Assembly (NCBI RefSeq): GCF_000430805.1
Contig: NZ_AUMS01000001.1
Coordinates: forward strand, 523,335 to 587,334
DNA: 64,000 nt
Direction: 5' to 3'
DNA from: Chitinilyticum aquatile DSM 21506
GTDB lineage: Bacteria > Pseudomonadota > Gammaproteobacteria > Burkholderiales > Chitinibacteraceae
Of the stretch, positions 50,830 to 64,000 are shown one piece after another. Within the stretch, counting starts at the first letter, position 1. Every line of letters begins with the position of its first letter. The position numbers and the translations under genes were made by a program. Below the pieces are notes generated by a model that did not search any database, was not told the origin of the DNA, and was given only the letters and a program-made list of their open reading frames with translations.

Positions 50830-51315
50830 TCAGCCGGCGCGTACGTAATCGGCAAAGGTGTAGCGCGTGCCATCCGGCGCCGTCTGCACATCGCTGCGGC
50901 TGAGCAGCGGCCAATCGCTGCGCTCGAACGCCGGGAACAGCGTATCGCCCGCCGGTTCGGCGTCGACCTCGGTGAGATAGAGCAGATCGGCCTGCGGCAG
51001 AGCCAGCGCGTAGATTTCGCCGCCGCCGATCACGAAGGCCAGCTCCGATCTAGCGCAGGCCTGCAGGGCCTCCGCCAGCGAAGCAAACACTTCGGCCCCC
51101 TCGGCCTGCCAGGCCGGATTGCGGGTGATGACAAGATGCCGCCGTCCCGGCAAACGCCCGGGCAGGGATTCGAAGGTCTTGCGCCCCATGATCATCGGCG
51201 AACCCATGGTCAGCGCCTTGAAGCGCTGCAGATCCCCCGGCAGGCGAAAAGGCAAACGGTTTTCGATGCCAATGACGCGATTACGGGCAACGGCAGCGAT
51301 CAGGGCGAGTTTCAT
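50830..51315 (-). CDS. folA: dihydrofolate reductase
   Basis: Regenerates tetrahydrofolate after thymidylate synthesis, 161 aa. Motifs: IAAVARNRVIGIENRLPFRL, DLQRFKALTMGSPMIMGRKT, FESLPGRLPGR and FVIGGGEIYALALP. The usual acidic active-site residue (Asp27 in E. coli) corresponds to Asp in LPGDLQRF. GGAG precedes the ATG. thyA is far away in the window rather than adjacent. Confidence 0.95.
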   Translation of the reverse strand: MKLALIAAVARNRVIGIENRLPFRLPGDLQRFKALTMGSPMIMGRKTFESLPGRLPGRRHLVITRNPAWQAEGAEVFASLAEALQACARSELAFVIGGGEIYALALPQADLLYLTEVDAEPAGDTLFPAFERSDWPLLSRSDVQTAPDGTRYTFADYVRAG

Positions 51316-51493
51316 CGGGGCTCCGGATTAATTGGAAAGACACGCAGCCGGCAGTTTACCTGCTGCCAGCCGCCGGTGGCAGACCCACCTGCCGGTACCA
51401 ATTGTCGGGCAGGACTTAAAAACATCAAAAAATGAGGGGGATAGCGCCAAACTTGGCTTGAACAGACGCCTCCCTCGGCATACCATACTCCGC

Positions 51494-53926
51494 ATGGGTA
51501 TATCCGCCACCACCTCTTCCAGCAGTGCGACGCTCACCATCCCGGTTACGGGGATGAGCTGTGCCGCCTGCGCGACGCGCCTGGAGAAGGTACTCAACCG
51601 CCTGGAAGGCATCAGCGCCGAAGTCAGCTTTGCCAGTGAATCAGCCAAACTCCACCTCGCCAGCCCCGACCGGCTGGGTGCGGCACTGGCTGCAGTCGGA
51701 AAGGCTGGCTTTTCTGTTCCGATGACGACGCTGGAATTGCAGGTCGAGGGTATCACCTGCGCGGCCTGCGTCGCGCGCATCGAAAAAGTGCTGCACCGCC
51801 AGCCCGGCGTCACCGCGGTGGTGAATATTGCGACCAATGTCGCCACCCTTACCTTCCCCGCCGGTGCATTCGACGAGCACGCCGCAATTCAGAGCATTCA
51901 AAAGGCAGGGTATACAGCCACAACCATCCAAAACAAAAGCCTTCAAGACAATACCAGCAAAGGTAAACAGGAATGGCTGCTACTGGCGCTGGCGATTGCC
52001 TGCTCGCTGCCACTGCTGCTGGAAATGGCGGCAATGTTCAGCGGCCAGCCGCATTTCCTGCCGCGCGGGCTGCAGCTGGCGCTGGCCAGCATCGTGCAGT
52101 TCGTCGCCGGCTGGCGTTTCTACCGTGGCGCCTGGCACGCACTGAAAAGCGGTGGTGCAAACATGGACGTGCTGGTCGCGCTCGGCACCAGCGTGGCCTG
52201 GGGCCTGAGTGCGGTCGTCACGCTGGCCGGTCGCCACGATCTTCCGGTGTATTTCGAGGCCAGCGCAGCGGTGATCACGCTGGTGCTGCTGGGCAAGCTG
52301 CTGGAGACCCGCGCCAAGCGCAAGACCGCTGGGGCCATGGGTGAGCTGCTCGCCTTGCAGCCGCGTACCGCACGCCGCGAAGAAAACGGTAGCGTCAGTG
52401 AAATCAGCATCAATCTGCTGCGTGCGGGCGACACCATCATCGTGCGCCACGGCGAGCAGGTTGCGGTCGATGGTACCGTCATTGATGGCAATGCCGCTCT
52501 CGACGAAGCGCTGCTGACCGGCGAAGCACTGCCGGTGAGCAAAAGCGCTGGCAACCGCGTCTTTGCCGGCACGCGCAATGTCGAAGGCATGCTGCGCGTG
52601 CGCGCGGAAGGCATCGGCAGCAGCACGCAGCTCGCCGAAATGCTGCGGCTGGTGCAAAGCGCACAGAATTCCAAAGCCCCGATCCAGGCGCTGGCCGACC
52701 GCATTTCTGCGGTGTTTGTGCCGGTAGTACTCGGCATCGCGCTCGTTACCCTGCTTGCTACCGGCCTGCTGACCGGGCAGTGGCTTGCCGCCACGCTCAA
52801 CGCAGTGTCTGTTCTCGTGATCGCCTGCCCCTGCGCACTGGGGCTCGCCACGCCGACCGCCGTGATGGTCGGCATGGGCGCCGGCGCGCGCCACGGCCTG
52901 CTGTTCCGCAACGCCACCGCGCTGGAGCACGCCGCTCGGCTCGACACGCTGGTGCTGGACAAGACCGGCACGCTGACCACCGGCCAGCCGCGGCTGGAAG
53001 CGCTGCAGCCGCTGGGAACTCTGGGCACCGATGAGCTCCTGCAATGGGCCGCCAGCGCCGAGGCTGGCTCCGAGCACCCGCTCGCGCACGCCCTGCTGGC
53101 CGCGTTGCAGGAACGCGGCCTGCCGCTATTGCCTGCGGAAAACCTGCAGGCCAGCCCCGGTCACGGCATCGAGGCCGTGATCGCCGGCAAGCGCATCCGT
53201 ATCGGCCGCACGGGCAGGCTGGGCGAGCTGCCGGCGGAAGCACAGACCTGGGCCGACATGGCGGCAAGCCGTGGCTGTACAGTCATCGGCATGCAGGTCG
53301 ATGCGGTGGCTGCCGCACTCTTTGCGCTGCGCGACACGCCGCGCGCCAGCAGCACAGCAGCCATTGCCGCACTCGATTCGCAAGGCATTCATGTGGTGAT
53401 GCTAACCGGCGACGCCCCCGCCACCGCCCTTGCGCTCGCCAGCGAGCTGGGCATATCAGAGGTGCGCGCCGGCGTGCTACCGGCCGGCAAGGCCGACGTC
53501 ATCCGGGGCCTGCAGCAACAAGGTCGCAAGGTCGGCATGGTCGGCGATGGCGTGAACGACGCGCCGGCGCTGGCCGCCGCCGATGTCAGCTTTGCCATGC
53601 GCAGCGGCGCCGATGCCGCACTGGAAACCGCCGACGTGACGCTGATGCACAATGACCCGGCACACCTGATCGACGCACTGTCGCTTTCGAAGGCGACGCT
53701 CGCCAAAATCCGCCAGAACCTGTTTTTCGCCTTTTTCTACAATGTGCTCGGCATCCCGCTCGCCGCACTGGGCTACCTCAGCCCCGTGCTCGCCGGCGCT
53801 GCGATGGCGCTGAGCTCGGTTTCGGTTGTCAGCAATGCACTGCTATTGCGCCGCTGGCAACCAGCCTCATCCCCTTCGCCATCCACCAAGGAGAAAGAAG
53901 ATGGACACCCTGAACCTCAAGATTGA
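51494..53926 (+). CDS. copA: copper-exporting P1B-type ATPase
   Basis: Copper exporter of 810 aa. Two N-terminal heavy-metal domains with GMSCAACATR and GITCAACVAR, eight membrane segments, the transmembrane CPC in VIACPCALGLATPTAV, phosphorylation DKTGTLTTGQP, SEHPLAHALL and GDGVNDAPALAAADV. Start at 51494 (MGISATTSSS) follows a 178-bp gap after folA. A 49-bp palindrome covers residues about 139-155, the linker between the second metal domain and the first membrane segment. Downstream copZ overlaps by 26 bp. Confidence 0.95.
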   Translation: MGISATTSSSSATLTIPVTGMSCAACATRLEKVLNRLEGISAEVSFASESAKLHLASPDRLGAALAAVGKAGFSVPMTTLELQVEGITCAACVARIEKVLHRQPGVTAVVNIATNVATLTFPAGAFDEHAAIQSIQKAGYTATTIQNKSLQDNTSKGKQEWLLLALAIACSLPLLLEMAAMFSGQPHFLPRGLQLALASIVQFVAGWRFYRGAWHALKSGGANMDVLVALGTSVAWGLSAVVTLAGRHDLPVYFEASAAVITLVLLGKLLETRAKRKTAGAMGELLALQPRTARREENGSVSEISINLLRAGDTIIVRHGEQVAVDGTVIDGNAALDEALLTGEALPVSKSAGNRVFAGTRNVEGMLRVRAEGIGSSTQLAEMLRLVQSAQNSKAPIQALADRISAVFVPVVLGIALVTLLATGLLTGQWLAATLNAVSVLVIACPCALGLATPTAVMVGMGAGARHGLLFRNATALEHAARLDTLVLDKTGTLTTGQPRLEALQPLGTLGTDELLQWAASAEAGSEHPLAHALLAALQERGLPLLPAENLQASPGHGIEAVIAGKRIRIGRTGRLGELPAEAQTWADMAASRGCTVIGMQVDAVAAALFALRDTPRASSTAAIAALDSQGIHVVMLTGDAPATALALASELGISEVRAGVLPAGKADVIRGLQQQGRKVGMVGDGVNDAPALAAADVSFAMRSGADAALETADVTLMHNDPAHLIDALSLSKATLAKIRQNLFFAFFYNVLGIPLAALGYLSPVLAGAAMALSSVSVVSNALLLRRWQPASSPSPSTKEKEDGHPEPQD
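51908..51956. repeat. 49-bp palindromic repeat, copy 13 (inside copA)
   Basis: Ends GGGTAT and ATACCA, arms CAGCCACAACCAT and, on the other strand, TGTCTTGAAGGC. It encodes GYTATTIQNKSLQDNT in a flexible linker. Confidence 0.78.
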
Positions 53927-54110
53927 GGGAATGAGCTGTGGCGGCTGTACCGCATCGGTCAGCCGCGCTGTGAGTGCACTGACAGGCGTCACCGGGGTCG
54001 ATGTGACCCTGCAGCCCGGCGGTGCAAGTGTTTCATACGACCCGGCCGTCGTTTCGGCCGACACCATCATCAACACCATCGAGGAAGCTGGCTATGACGT
54101 CATCCGCTAA
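53901..54110 (+). CDS. copZ: copper chaperone CopZ (heavy-metal-associated domain)
   Basis: Single HMA domain of 69 aa with the metal site GMSCGGCTASVSRAV. AAGGAG precedes the ATG. It overlaps the copA end and its own end is overlapped by the csoR-like gene, so copA-copZ-csoR is one transcript. Hands copper to CopA in the cytoplasm. Confidence 0.92.
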   Translation: MDTLNLKIEGMSCGGCTASVSRAVSALTGVTGVDVTLQPGGASVSYDPAVVSADTIINTIEEAGYDVIR

Positions 54111-54378
54111 AACCAACCGCGCCAACAAGGACGCCCTGATCAAGCGCATCAACCGCATCAACGGCCAGGTCTCTGCCGTCGGCCGCATGATCGACGAAGA
54201 CCGTTATTCGATCGACATCCTGCATCAGGTTACTGCCGCCCGCAACGCACTGGATGCCCTGTCGCTGCAACTGCTGGAAGAGCACGCCCGCCTGTCGGTC
54301 GAAGCCGCCATCGGCAGCAAGAAGAGCGATGCCGCAGTTGAAGAAGTGCTGAAGGTCGTGCGCCAACTGGTGAAGTAA
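54094..54378 (+). CDS. CsoR/RcnR/FrmR-family regulator lacking cysteines
   Basis: Four-helix metal-sensing repressor family (DUF156), 94 aa. The family core KRINRINGQVSAVGRMIDED and LHQVTAARNALDALSLQLLE is clear. In CsoR the copper ligands are Cys-His-Cys; here the first Cys position reads Ser (DRYSIDIL) and the H-x3-C position reads EEHARLSVEA, so the His is kept and both Cys are Ser. No Cys is present in the protein. Placed at the end of the copper operon it should regulate it, but copper sensing by the usual chemistry is not possible. Confidence 0.88.
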   Translation: MTSSAKTNRANKDALIKRINRINGQVSAVGRMIDEDRYSIDILHQVTAARNALDALSLQLLEEHARLSVEAAIGSKKSDAAVEEVLKVVRQLVK

Positions 54379-54395
54379 TGCTGCCCCGCCAGCCC

Positions 54396-54432
54396 AACAA
54401 AAAACCGCCATTCTGAACGGCGGTTTTTTGTT
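54396..54432. terminator. bidirectional terminator of the copper operon
   Basis: Stem AACAAAAAACCGCC and GGCGGTTTTTTGTT around ATTCTGAAC, between the convergent csoR-like gene and the signalling gene at 54502. Confidence 0.92.
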
Positions 54433-54501
54433 GCTGCAGTGTGCATACTGGCTGCGCTGCTTACACGAAAGCTCCAGCCATATCCAGACGACGTGGCCTG
54501 A

Positions 54502-56094
54502 CTAACTGGCCTGCCAGCGCGGCAATCGCACTGTCACGGAAGTAGTGTTCTGTGCGTCATCCACGCTGAACGCAATGTGTCCGTTCTGGGCCTCGGTCAG
54601 CAGTTTGGCTGAATACGTGCCAAGACCGGTACCAGAAGGTTTGCCATGGGAAACAAACTTGTCGAAAAATCGGTTGCGAATTTCCAGAGGCACTGCACCG
54701 GGATTCGTAATTGCGACCTGCAGTGATTCTTCCTCACTCAGCATGATCACGATACGTCCTTTGTCCGGAGCAGCTTCGCAGGCATTCTTGACCAGATTCT
54801 GGAAGATGGAATAACAGAGCAGACGATCGCCAGACGCGGCGGGCAGCCTTTCATTCAAAGGTACATCGGTGTCAAACACAATGCTCAGGCGCTTGCCCTC
54901 GTATGTTGCCCGAGCGAGCTCGACTACGCTGCCGAGCACCTCCTGCAGATCCACTGCACAGGGATTCAAGACAAATGAGTCGTGCTCGATCTTGAATATT
55001 TCGGAGCTGAGATTGACCATGTCAATCACCTGCATGGCCGTGTTTTCCACCAGCTTGAGTTGCGCGATCTGCCTGGCATTGAATGCCCCGTCTTTCTGCA
55101 AGCCATGCAGCAGCCCAATGATGCCCGCCAGTGGCCCCTTGATGTCATGCCGGGTCATATGCTCCACATCTTCCTTGATCCGCTCCATCTCCAGCATCAG
55201 GTCAAAATCGGCCTGAAGTTGCTTGTGCAGCTCGACATAGCGCAGGAAGTTGCGGACCCGCAAGGTGAGCTGCTCTGGCTCAATCGGCTTGGTCACATAA
55301 TCAACTGCCCCTAGCGTCATGCCTTTCTGGCGCGATTCGGGCTGATCCATTGCGGTGACAAAGATGATCGGGGTCATTTCCGAATTTGGATGTTCACGCA
55401 TGCGGCGAGCGACTTCGAAACCATCCATCTCCGGCATCATGACATCAAGCAGAACCAGATCCGGAGGTGTATCGGAGTGGCAGATTTCCAGCGCCTTCAG
55501 TCCGGTCTGGGCAACCCGGACGCGATAATCGGCCTTGAAAAGCCGGGCCAGTAGTTGCAGGTTATCCGGCAAATCGTCAACGATCAGGATGACTGGCTTG
55601 TCAGCCTTGCGCCCACCCAGCATCGCAACAGCGGCAGCAGATGTCTCAAAGGTGCCTTTGTCGCTTGCCTTGACGACCGGAAACACGGACTCGGGTGTAC
55701 GCTTGCGGGCTTTCCAGTCAAGTGCTTTCTCGATGCTGCCCGAGAGCCTCTCCGGCGTGTACGGCTTGACAAGCAAATCACTCACCCCGGCCATGATCGC
55801 TTCGCGCACCCGACCGCGCTCGGCCTCGGCGGTAATCATGATGAAGGGCATGTTCCAGTAGCGTTCGCTCGTTCGCAAGAGTTTGAGCAACTCCAGGCCG
55901 TTCATGACGGGCATATTCCAGTCGGACAGCACCATGTCAACCTGCTGGTTCTCTATGATGCGCAGGGCTTCGCCGCCGTTTGCGGCAAACACCACCTTGC
56001 CCAGGCCCAGCATGCGCAACTGGGTCGCGGTCACCTTGCGCATCGGCTCGAAGTCATCAACAACCAGAATGACCATTTCCCGGTCAAGTATCAT
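54502..56094 (-). CDS. double-receiver histidine kinase (REC-REC-kinase)
   Basis: Soluble protein of 530 aa with reversed order: receiver 1 (VILVVDDFEPMRKV, phospho-Asp in VLSDWNMPVMNG), receiver 2 (ILIVDDLPDNLQLL, LLDVMMPEMDGFEV), then a kinase core with HisKA-like box MTRHDIKGPLAGIIGLL and HATPase (FQNLVKNACEAAP, GTGLGTYSAKLL). The start at 56094 overlaps the HD-GYP gene by 11 bp; an ATG at 56076 is an alternative. Last gene of a three-gene phosphorelay; likely receives phosphate from the hybrid kinase and passes it on. Confidence 0.9.
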   Translation of the reverse strand: MILDREMVILVVDDFEPMRKVTATQLRMLGLGKVVFAANGGEALRIIENQQVDMVLSDWNMPVMNGLELLKLLRTSERYWNMPFIMITAEAERGRVREAIMAGVSDLLVKPYTPERLSGSIEKALDWKARKRTPESVFPVVKASDKGTFETSAAAVAMLGGRKADKPVILIVDDLPDNLQLLARLFKADYRVRVAQTGLKALEICHSDTPPDLVLLDVMMPEMDGFEVARRMREHPNSEMTPIIFVTAMDQPESRQKGMTLGAVDYVTKPIEPEQLTLRVRNFLRYVELHKQLQADFDLMLEMERIKEDVEHMTRHDIKGPLAGIIGLLHGLQKDGAFNARQIAQLKLVENTAMQVIDMVNLSSEIFKIEHDSFVLNPCAVDLQEVLGSVVELARATYEGKRLSIVFDTDVPLNERLPAASGDRLLCYSIFQNLVKNACEAAPDKGRIVIMLSEEESLQVAITNPGAVPLEIRNRFFDKFVSHGKPSGTGLGTYSAKLLTEAQNGHIAFSVDDAQNTTSVTVRLPRWQAS

Positions 56095-57227
56095 GTTTCA
56101 CCCCCAGCCCCCAGGATTCCGCTTTCTGGGCGATGTCGGCTTCGGAATCTTCATGGCACCTTGCAATCTTCTTGAACTGTTCCTGAATGCCCAGAAAAGC
56201 ATCAACAATATCGGGATCGAAATGACTGCCACGCCCGGCGCTGATGATGGCCACGGCCTGTTCGTGCGGCATCGGCGGTTTGTAAACGCGGCGGCTGATC
56301 AGGGCATCGTAGACATCGGCCAGCGCCATCAGGCGAGCACTGAGCGGAATTGCCTCACCAGTCAGCCCCTCCGGGTAACCGCTGCCATCCCATTTTTCCT
56401 GGTGATAGAGCGCGACTTCCTTGGCCACGGTAAAAAAAGGAATCTGGAGGCCGATCTGTTGCTCGGCTCGTAGCAAAGCTTCATAGCCAATCGTCGTGTG
56501 CGTTTTCATTACTTCGAACTCTGCAGCGCTCAACTTTCCCGGTTTGAGCAGGATGCGGTCAGGAATGCCGATTTTGCCGATGTCATGCAAAGGCACCGAT
56601 TTGTAGAGCCGCATGATCGCCATTTCATCCAGCCCATCGGCAAAACGCGGATGCGAACGCAAGGCCTCGGCCAGTGCTTTCACATATTCCTGGGTACGGA
56701 CAATATGGTTGCCGGTTTCCAAGTCACGTGCCTCGGCCAGCGAAGCCATCGTCACAATGATGCCTTCCTGGATCTTCAGCACATCCTCGGTACGCCGGGC
56801 AACTTCTTGTTCCAGGCCGGCATTCTGCTCGCGCAGTGCATCTACGGCCTGCTTGAGCGCCAGCTGGGTGGCGATTCGCGCCAGCAGCACAGGAGCGCTG
56901 AAAGGTTTGTGCAGATAATCCACGGCACCGGCAGCAAAACCGGTCGTTTCCGCCTCTTCATCATGTTGCCCGGTCAGAAACAGCACCGGAATGTCACGTG
57001 TTTCGCGTTTTGCCTTCAGTGCGCGACAGACCGCATAACCATCCATTCCGGGCATCACCACATCGAGCAGGATCAGCGCCGGGGGCGGCTCGGCGACGGC
57101 GATCTGCAAGGCCCGCTCGCCCGTACTGGCCACCTTGATGCGGTAGCGGTCTTTCAGCAGGGCATGCAGATGGGCGAGTCCGTCGGGGCTGTCATCCACC
57201 AGCAACAGCAGGGGCTTGTCCGGGTAC

Positions 57228-57241
<14 letters not shown>
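56084..57241 (-). CDS. response regulator with HD-GYP phosphodiesterase
   Basis: Protein of 385 aa: receiver ([30 protein letters not shown]), coiled coil, then HD-GYP c-di-GMP phosphodiesterase with [51 protein letters not shown] and [14 protein letters not shown]. The ATG at 57241 overlaps the end of the hybrid kinase gene by 14 bp. Breaks down cyclic di-GMP in response to the upstream kinase, so controls motility/biofilm switching. Confidence 0.93.
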
Positions 57242-62000
<4,759 letters not shown>

Positions 62001-62245
62001 CGATTTTCTCGCAAGCCCGCAAGCGGGCGATCAATGACTAGAAGATAACGGTGAGCGGGATGCCCAAAAACCGGGTTCTATTACCTGCTTCAGACAGCGG
62101 GCGAAGCCCGGCGCTAATGCATGCTGCTGACAGGCCGTTTTCCAGCAGCCTGATACAACGCTTCCTGCGGGCATGCCGGCCTGCATCGCTAGCCAGGCTT
62201 AACCTTGACACTCCCGCACAGTGTTCCGCATTGCGCGAAAACGGC
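62001..62245. other. gap between the hybrid kinase and GGDEF genes
   Basis: No gene is supported on either strand. It should hold the promoter of the three-gene phosphorelay. No clear hairpin or operator was found. Confidence 0.4.
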
Positions 62246-63679
62246 TCACTCACGCACTTCCGCCTCGGTACCAGCCAGGTCTTCGGCTGGCGGCGCAGCC
62301 CGGGGGCCATGCACGAGAACACAGTTGCGTCCGGCCTGTTTGGCCTGGTATAGCGCCTCGTCGGCACGGTTCAGTGCGGCTTCGACGTTTTTTTCCGCCG
62401 CTGCAACTTCAGTCACGCCAATGCTGACGGTAAAGCGGATTTCATCACCGTCATAGTAGACCACCAGTGCCTCGATATCGGCGCGGATGCGCTCGGCCAC
62501 CTGCATGGCGCCAGCCAGCGGCGTCTGCGGCAACACCACGATGAATTCTTCTCCGCCAAAACGGGCCGGCAGATCGCACTCGCGCAGCGCCGCCCGCAGG
62601 ACTTCGGCAGTACGGATCAGTACCTGGTCGCCGCCGTCATGACCCCAGCGATCATTGATGGACTTGAAGTGGTCAAGATCAAGCGCAAGCACCGTCAGCG
62701 GCTGCACATAGCGGCGTGATTGCCCGCAGATATTCTTCACCCATTCGGAAAAATGCCGCCGGTTGGCAAGCCCGGTCAGCGGGTCGTGCCTGGACTCGTG
62801 CGCCAATTGCTCACGCTGCTCCTGGTTGCGCTGCATGATGTTGACCAATTGCCACTGCAGGGCCGCAAGCAGCAGGAAAATGGCTGCACTGATTGCAATC
62901 TGCCAGTACCACCCTCGCAGAAACTCATGCTTGCCCAGGCCGACCTCCAGGATCCACTGTCCGTTCAGTGCCGGGGTAAGCACCACCAGTCGCTCGATGC
63001 CATCCACCGGAGAAACATGGTATTTGAGTTCACTGTTCGATCCGGTCGGATCATATGCCTGGACTGGCAAGGCCACGCCAAGGGGAGCGGCCTTGCCGCC
63101 CAGCTTCAGATCGGAACGGTACAGCAGTTTCCGGCTCGCTGTGTCATAGAGCGACACCAGCCCATCATCGCCCAGGTCAAAGCCCCGCGCCTCCGCTTGG
63201 CGCCATACCGCATGCAAACTGCGGTTGCTGAGGATGCCTATCGCCACGCCAAGCCATTCGCCCCGCTCGCTGCGAATGCTGCGGGCAATCACGAGCCCAC
63301 CGCCCTCAAGCTGCCTGCCAGAGCGGAAAACAAACGCAATGTCCTCATCCTTTCCCTGCTCGAGCATCGCCCTGAAGCGCGGCAGAGTCTGCAGGGAGCC
63401 CGCCCTGAACGCTTCAACCCCCAGCAATTGTTCGAGGGATACATTGCTGGCCGTACCAACAATGGTCCCGGAAATGTTTGCTACGACCACCGCATCCAGC
63501 CAGTCACTCTGCACGGCCTGCTCAAGCCGCTGTTCGCCGGCACTGTTGACCAGCATGGCCTCACCTGCTTCGTATGCACGATTACTGATGAGCTGACTGG
63601 CATAGTCGATCGTCTGAACCTGGAGCGCTGCCGTATTGAGCAAGGTCTGCCCGACATTCGCTTCAATGCGCCGGTGAGG
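62246..63679 (-). pseudogene. diguanylate cyclase (Cache-GGDEF) truncated by an IS element
   Basis: Remaining coding part, about 477 codons: end of a periplasmic dCache-like sensor (QTLLNTAALQVQTIDYASQL, VARSIRSERGEWLGVAIGIL), one membrane segment (AISAAIFLLLAALQWQLV) and a GGDEF domain (DPLTGLANRRHFSEW, ALDLDHFKSINDRWGHDGGD, active site FGGEEFIVVLP). The N-terminal first membrane segment is missing: the frame runs open to 63679 and then meets TAA inside the IS-like sequence. Without membrane insertion signals it is probably inactive or misregulated; a TTG at 63643 is the first usable start. Confidence 0.82.
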
Positions 63680-64000
63680 TTAACCGCGAATTTCGGATAC
63701 CAAGCGTAGCCAGATAAACTGGCATACGGAGGTATCGATGTACAAAATCCCGAAGCAGAGCTTCACCACCGAGTTCAAGCAAGAGGCGGTCCGCCTGGTC
63801 GAAGCCGAAGGCAAATCCCCCGCCCAGGTCGCCCGCGACCTGGGCATTTCCGAGCAGACACTCAGCAACTGGCGCAAAGCCAGCAAGGCGGGAAAACTGG
63901 CCGCCGGAACTGGCAAGGCCATCACGCCCGAGCAGATGGAGTTATCCCAGCTGCGCGCGGAGAACGCCCGACTGAAGATGGAGCTCGAAATCCTGGAAAA
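63680..64000 (+). mobile_element. IS3-family insertion sequence, left end (partial)
   Basis: The sequence after the GGDEF fragment starts near GGTTAACCGCGAATTTCGG and carries an IS3-type OrfA. The left boundary is uncertain by about 10 bp (63672-63685), and the right end lies outside the window. Confidence 0.75.
63738..64000 (+). CDS. IS3-family transposase OrfA, partial
   Basis: Eighty-seven codons to the window end: HTH_Tnp_1 type (SFTTEFKQEAVRLVEAEGKS, VARDLGISEQTLSNWRKAS) followed by the leucine-zipper region LRAENARLKMELEILEK. GGAGG lies five bases before the ATG. OrfB with the DDE integrase domain should follow by frameshift beyond the window. Confidence 0.88.
   Translation, partial: MYKIPKQSFTTEFKQEAVRLVEAEGKSPAQVARDLGISEQTLSNWRKASKAGKLAAGTGKAITPEQMELSQLRAENARLKMELEILE

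Noticed and set aside
51478..51500. ATACC followed by GGGTAT just before and over the copA start
   Set aside because: The half-sites point outwards instead of inwards and are only about 17 bp apart; not a repeat copy.

Overview
The window is a high-GC (roughly 60%) chromosomal segment of a Gram-negative heterotroph. Three tandem 16-stranded-type porins ending in Phe, a LysP-type lysine permease, the arginine succinyltransferase (ast) pathway, RecBD, GreB, RluB and a cobyric acid synthase point to a betaproteobacterium, most likely in the order Neisseriales (Chromobacteriaceae or Chitinibacteraceae). That placement is inference from gene content; no rRNA or tRNA gene was seen.

Layout. 1-5288: a sugar ABC operon (binding protein, ATPase, permease, PfkB kinase cut by the window edge) read leftwards, with a divergent LacI-type regulator and two 18-bp operators that share the core TACACGTGTA. 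5349-6124: a scrap of REP-associated transposase (RAYT) and two inverted REP sequences around an AT-rich DUF1493 gene. 6145-11947: recB and recD without recC. 12030-16395: an exported protein, a SatP/YaaH acetate transporter, a lipoprotein, a small protein under a double operator, a YgjP-like metallopeptidase and a ferric-type ABC ATPase. 16404-24558: thyA, a sensor kinase, greB, rluB, a hypothetical gene and mutS. 24692-27403: a SemiSWEET, a HAD phosphatase, AraC and DeoR regulators. 27582-30704: a gluconeogenic tpiA-fbp-fba cluster. 30877-35737: cytosine deaminase, a chemoreceptor, cobQ and a 59-aa gene. 35975-39597: livHMGF. 39750-44880: astA-astD-astB-astE with a MITE-like element before astE. 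45025-48776: three porins. 49202-54378: lysP, folA and a copA-copZ-csoR copper cluster. 54502-62000: a three-gene overlapping phosphorelay (1590-aa hybrid kinase, HD-GYP regulator, REC-REC-kinase). 62246-64000: a diguanylate cyclase whose 5' end is cut by an IS3-family element running off the window.

The most striking signal is a dispersed palindromic repeat of exactly 49 bp, 14 clear copies plus one degraded copy, about one per 4 kb. Each has GGGTAT-like ends, an inner GCCTGNAGCC-like block in each arm and an AT-rich centre. Seven copies lie between genes and eight overlap genes (recB twice, recD, cobQ, astB, copA, a histidine kinase and the mutS start). Because 49 is not a multiple of three, and because RecD, AstB and CobQ appear to have normal length at these points, the genic copies do not look like simple insertions. 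I do not know a described family that matches this. It could be a widespread protein-binding site or a repeat that spreads by replacing sequence rather than inserting.
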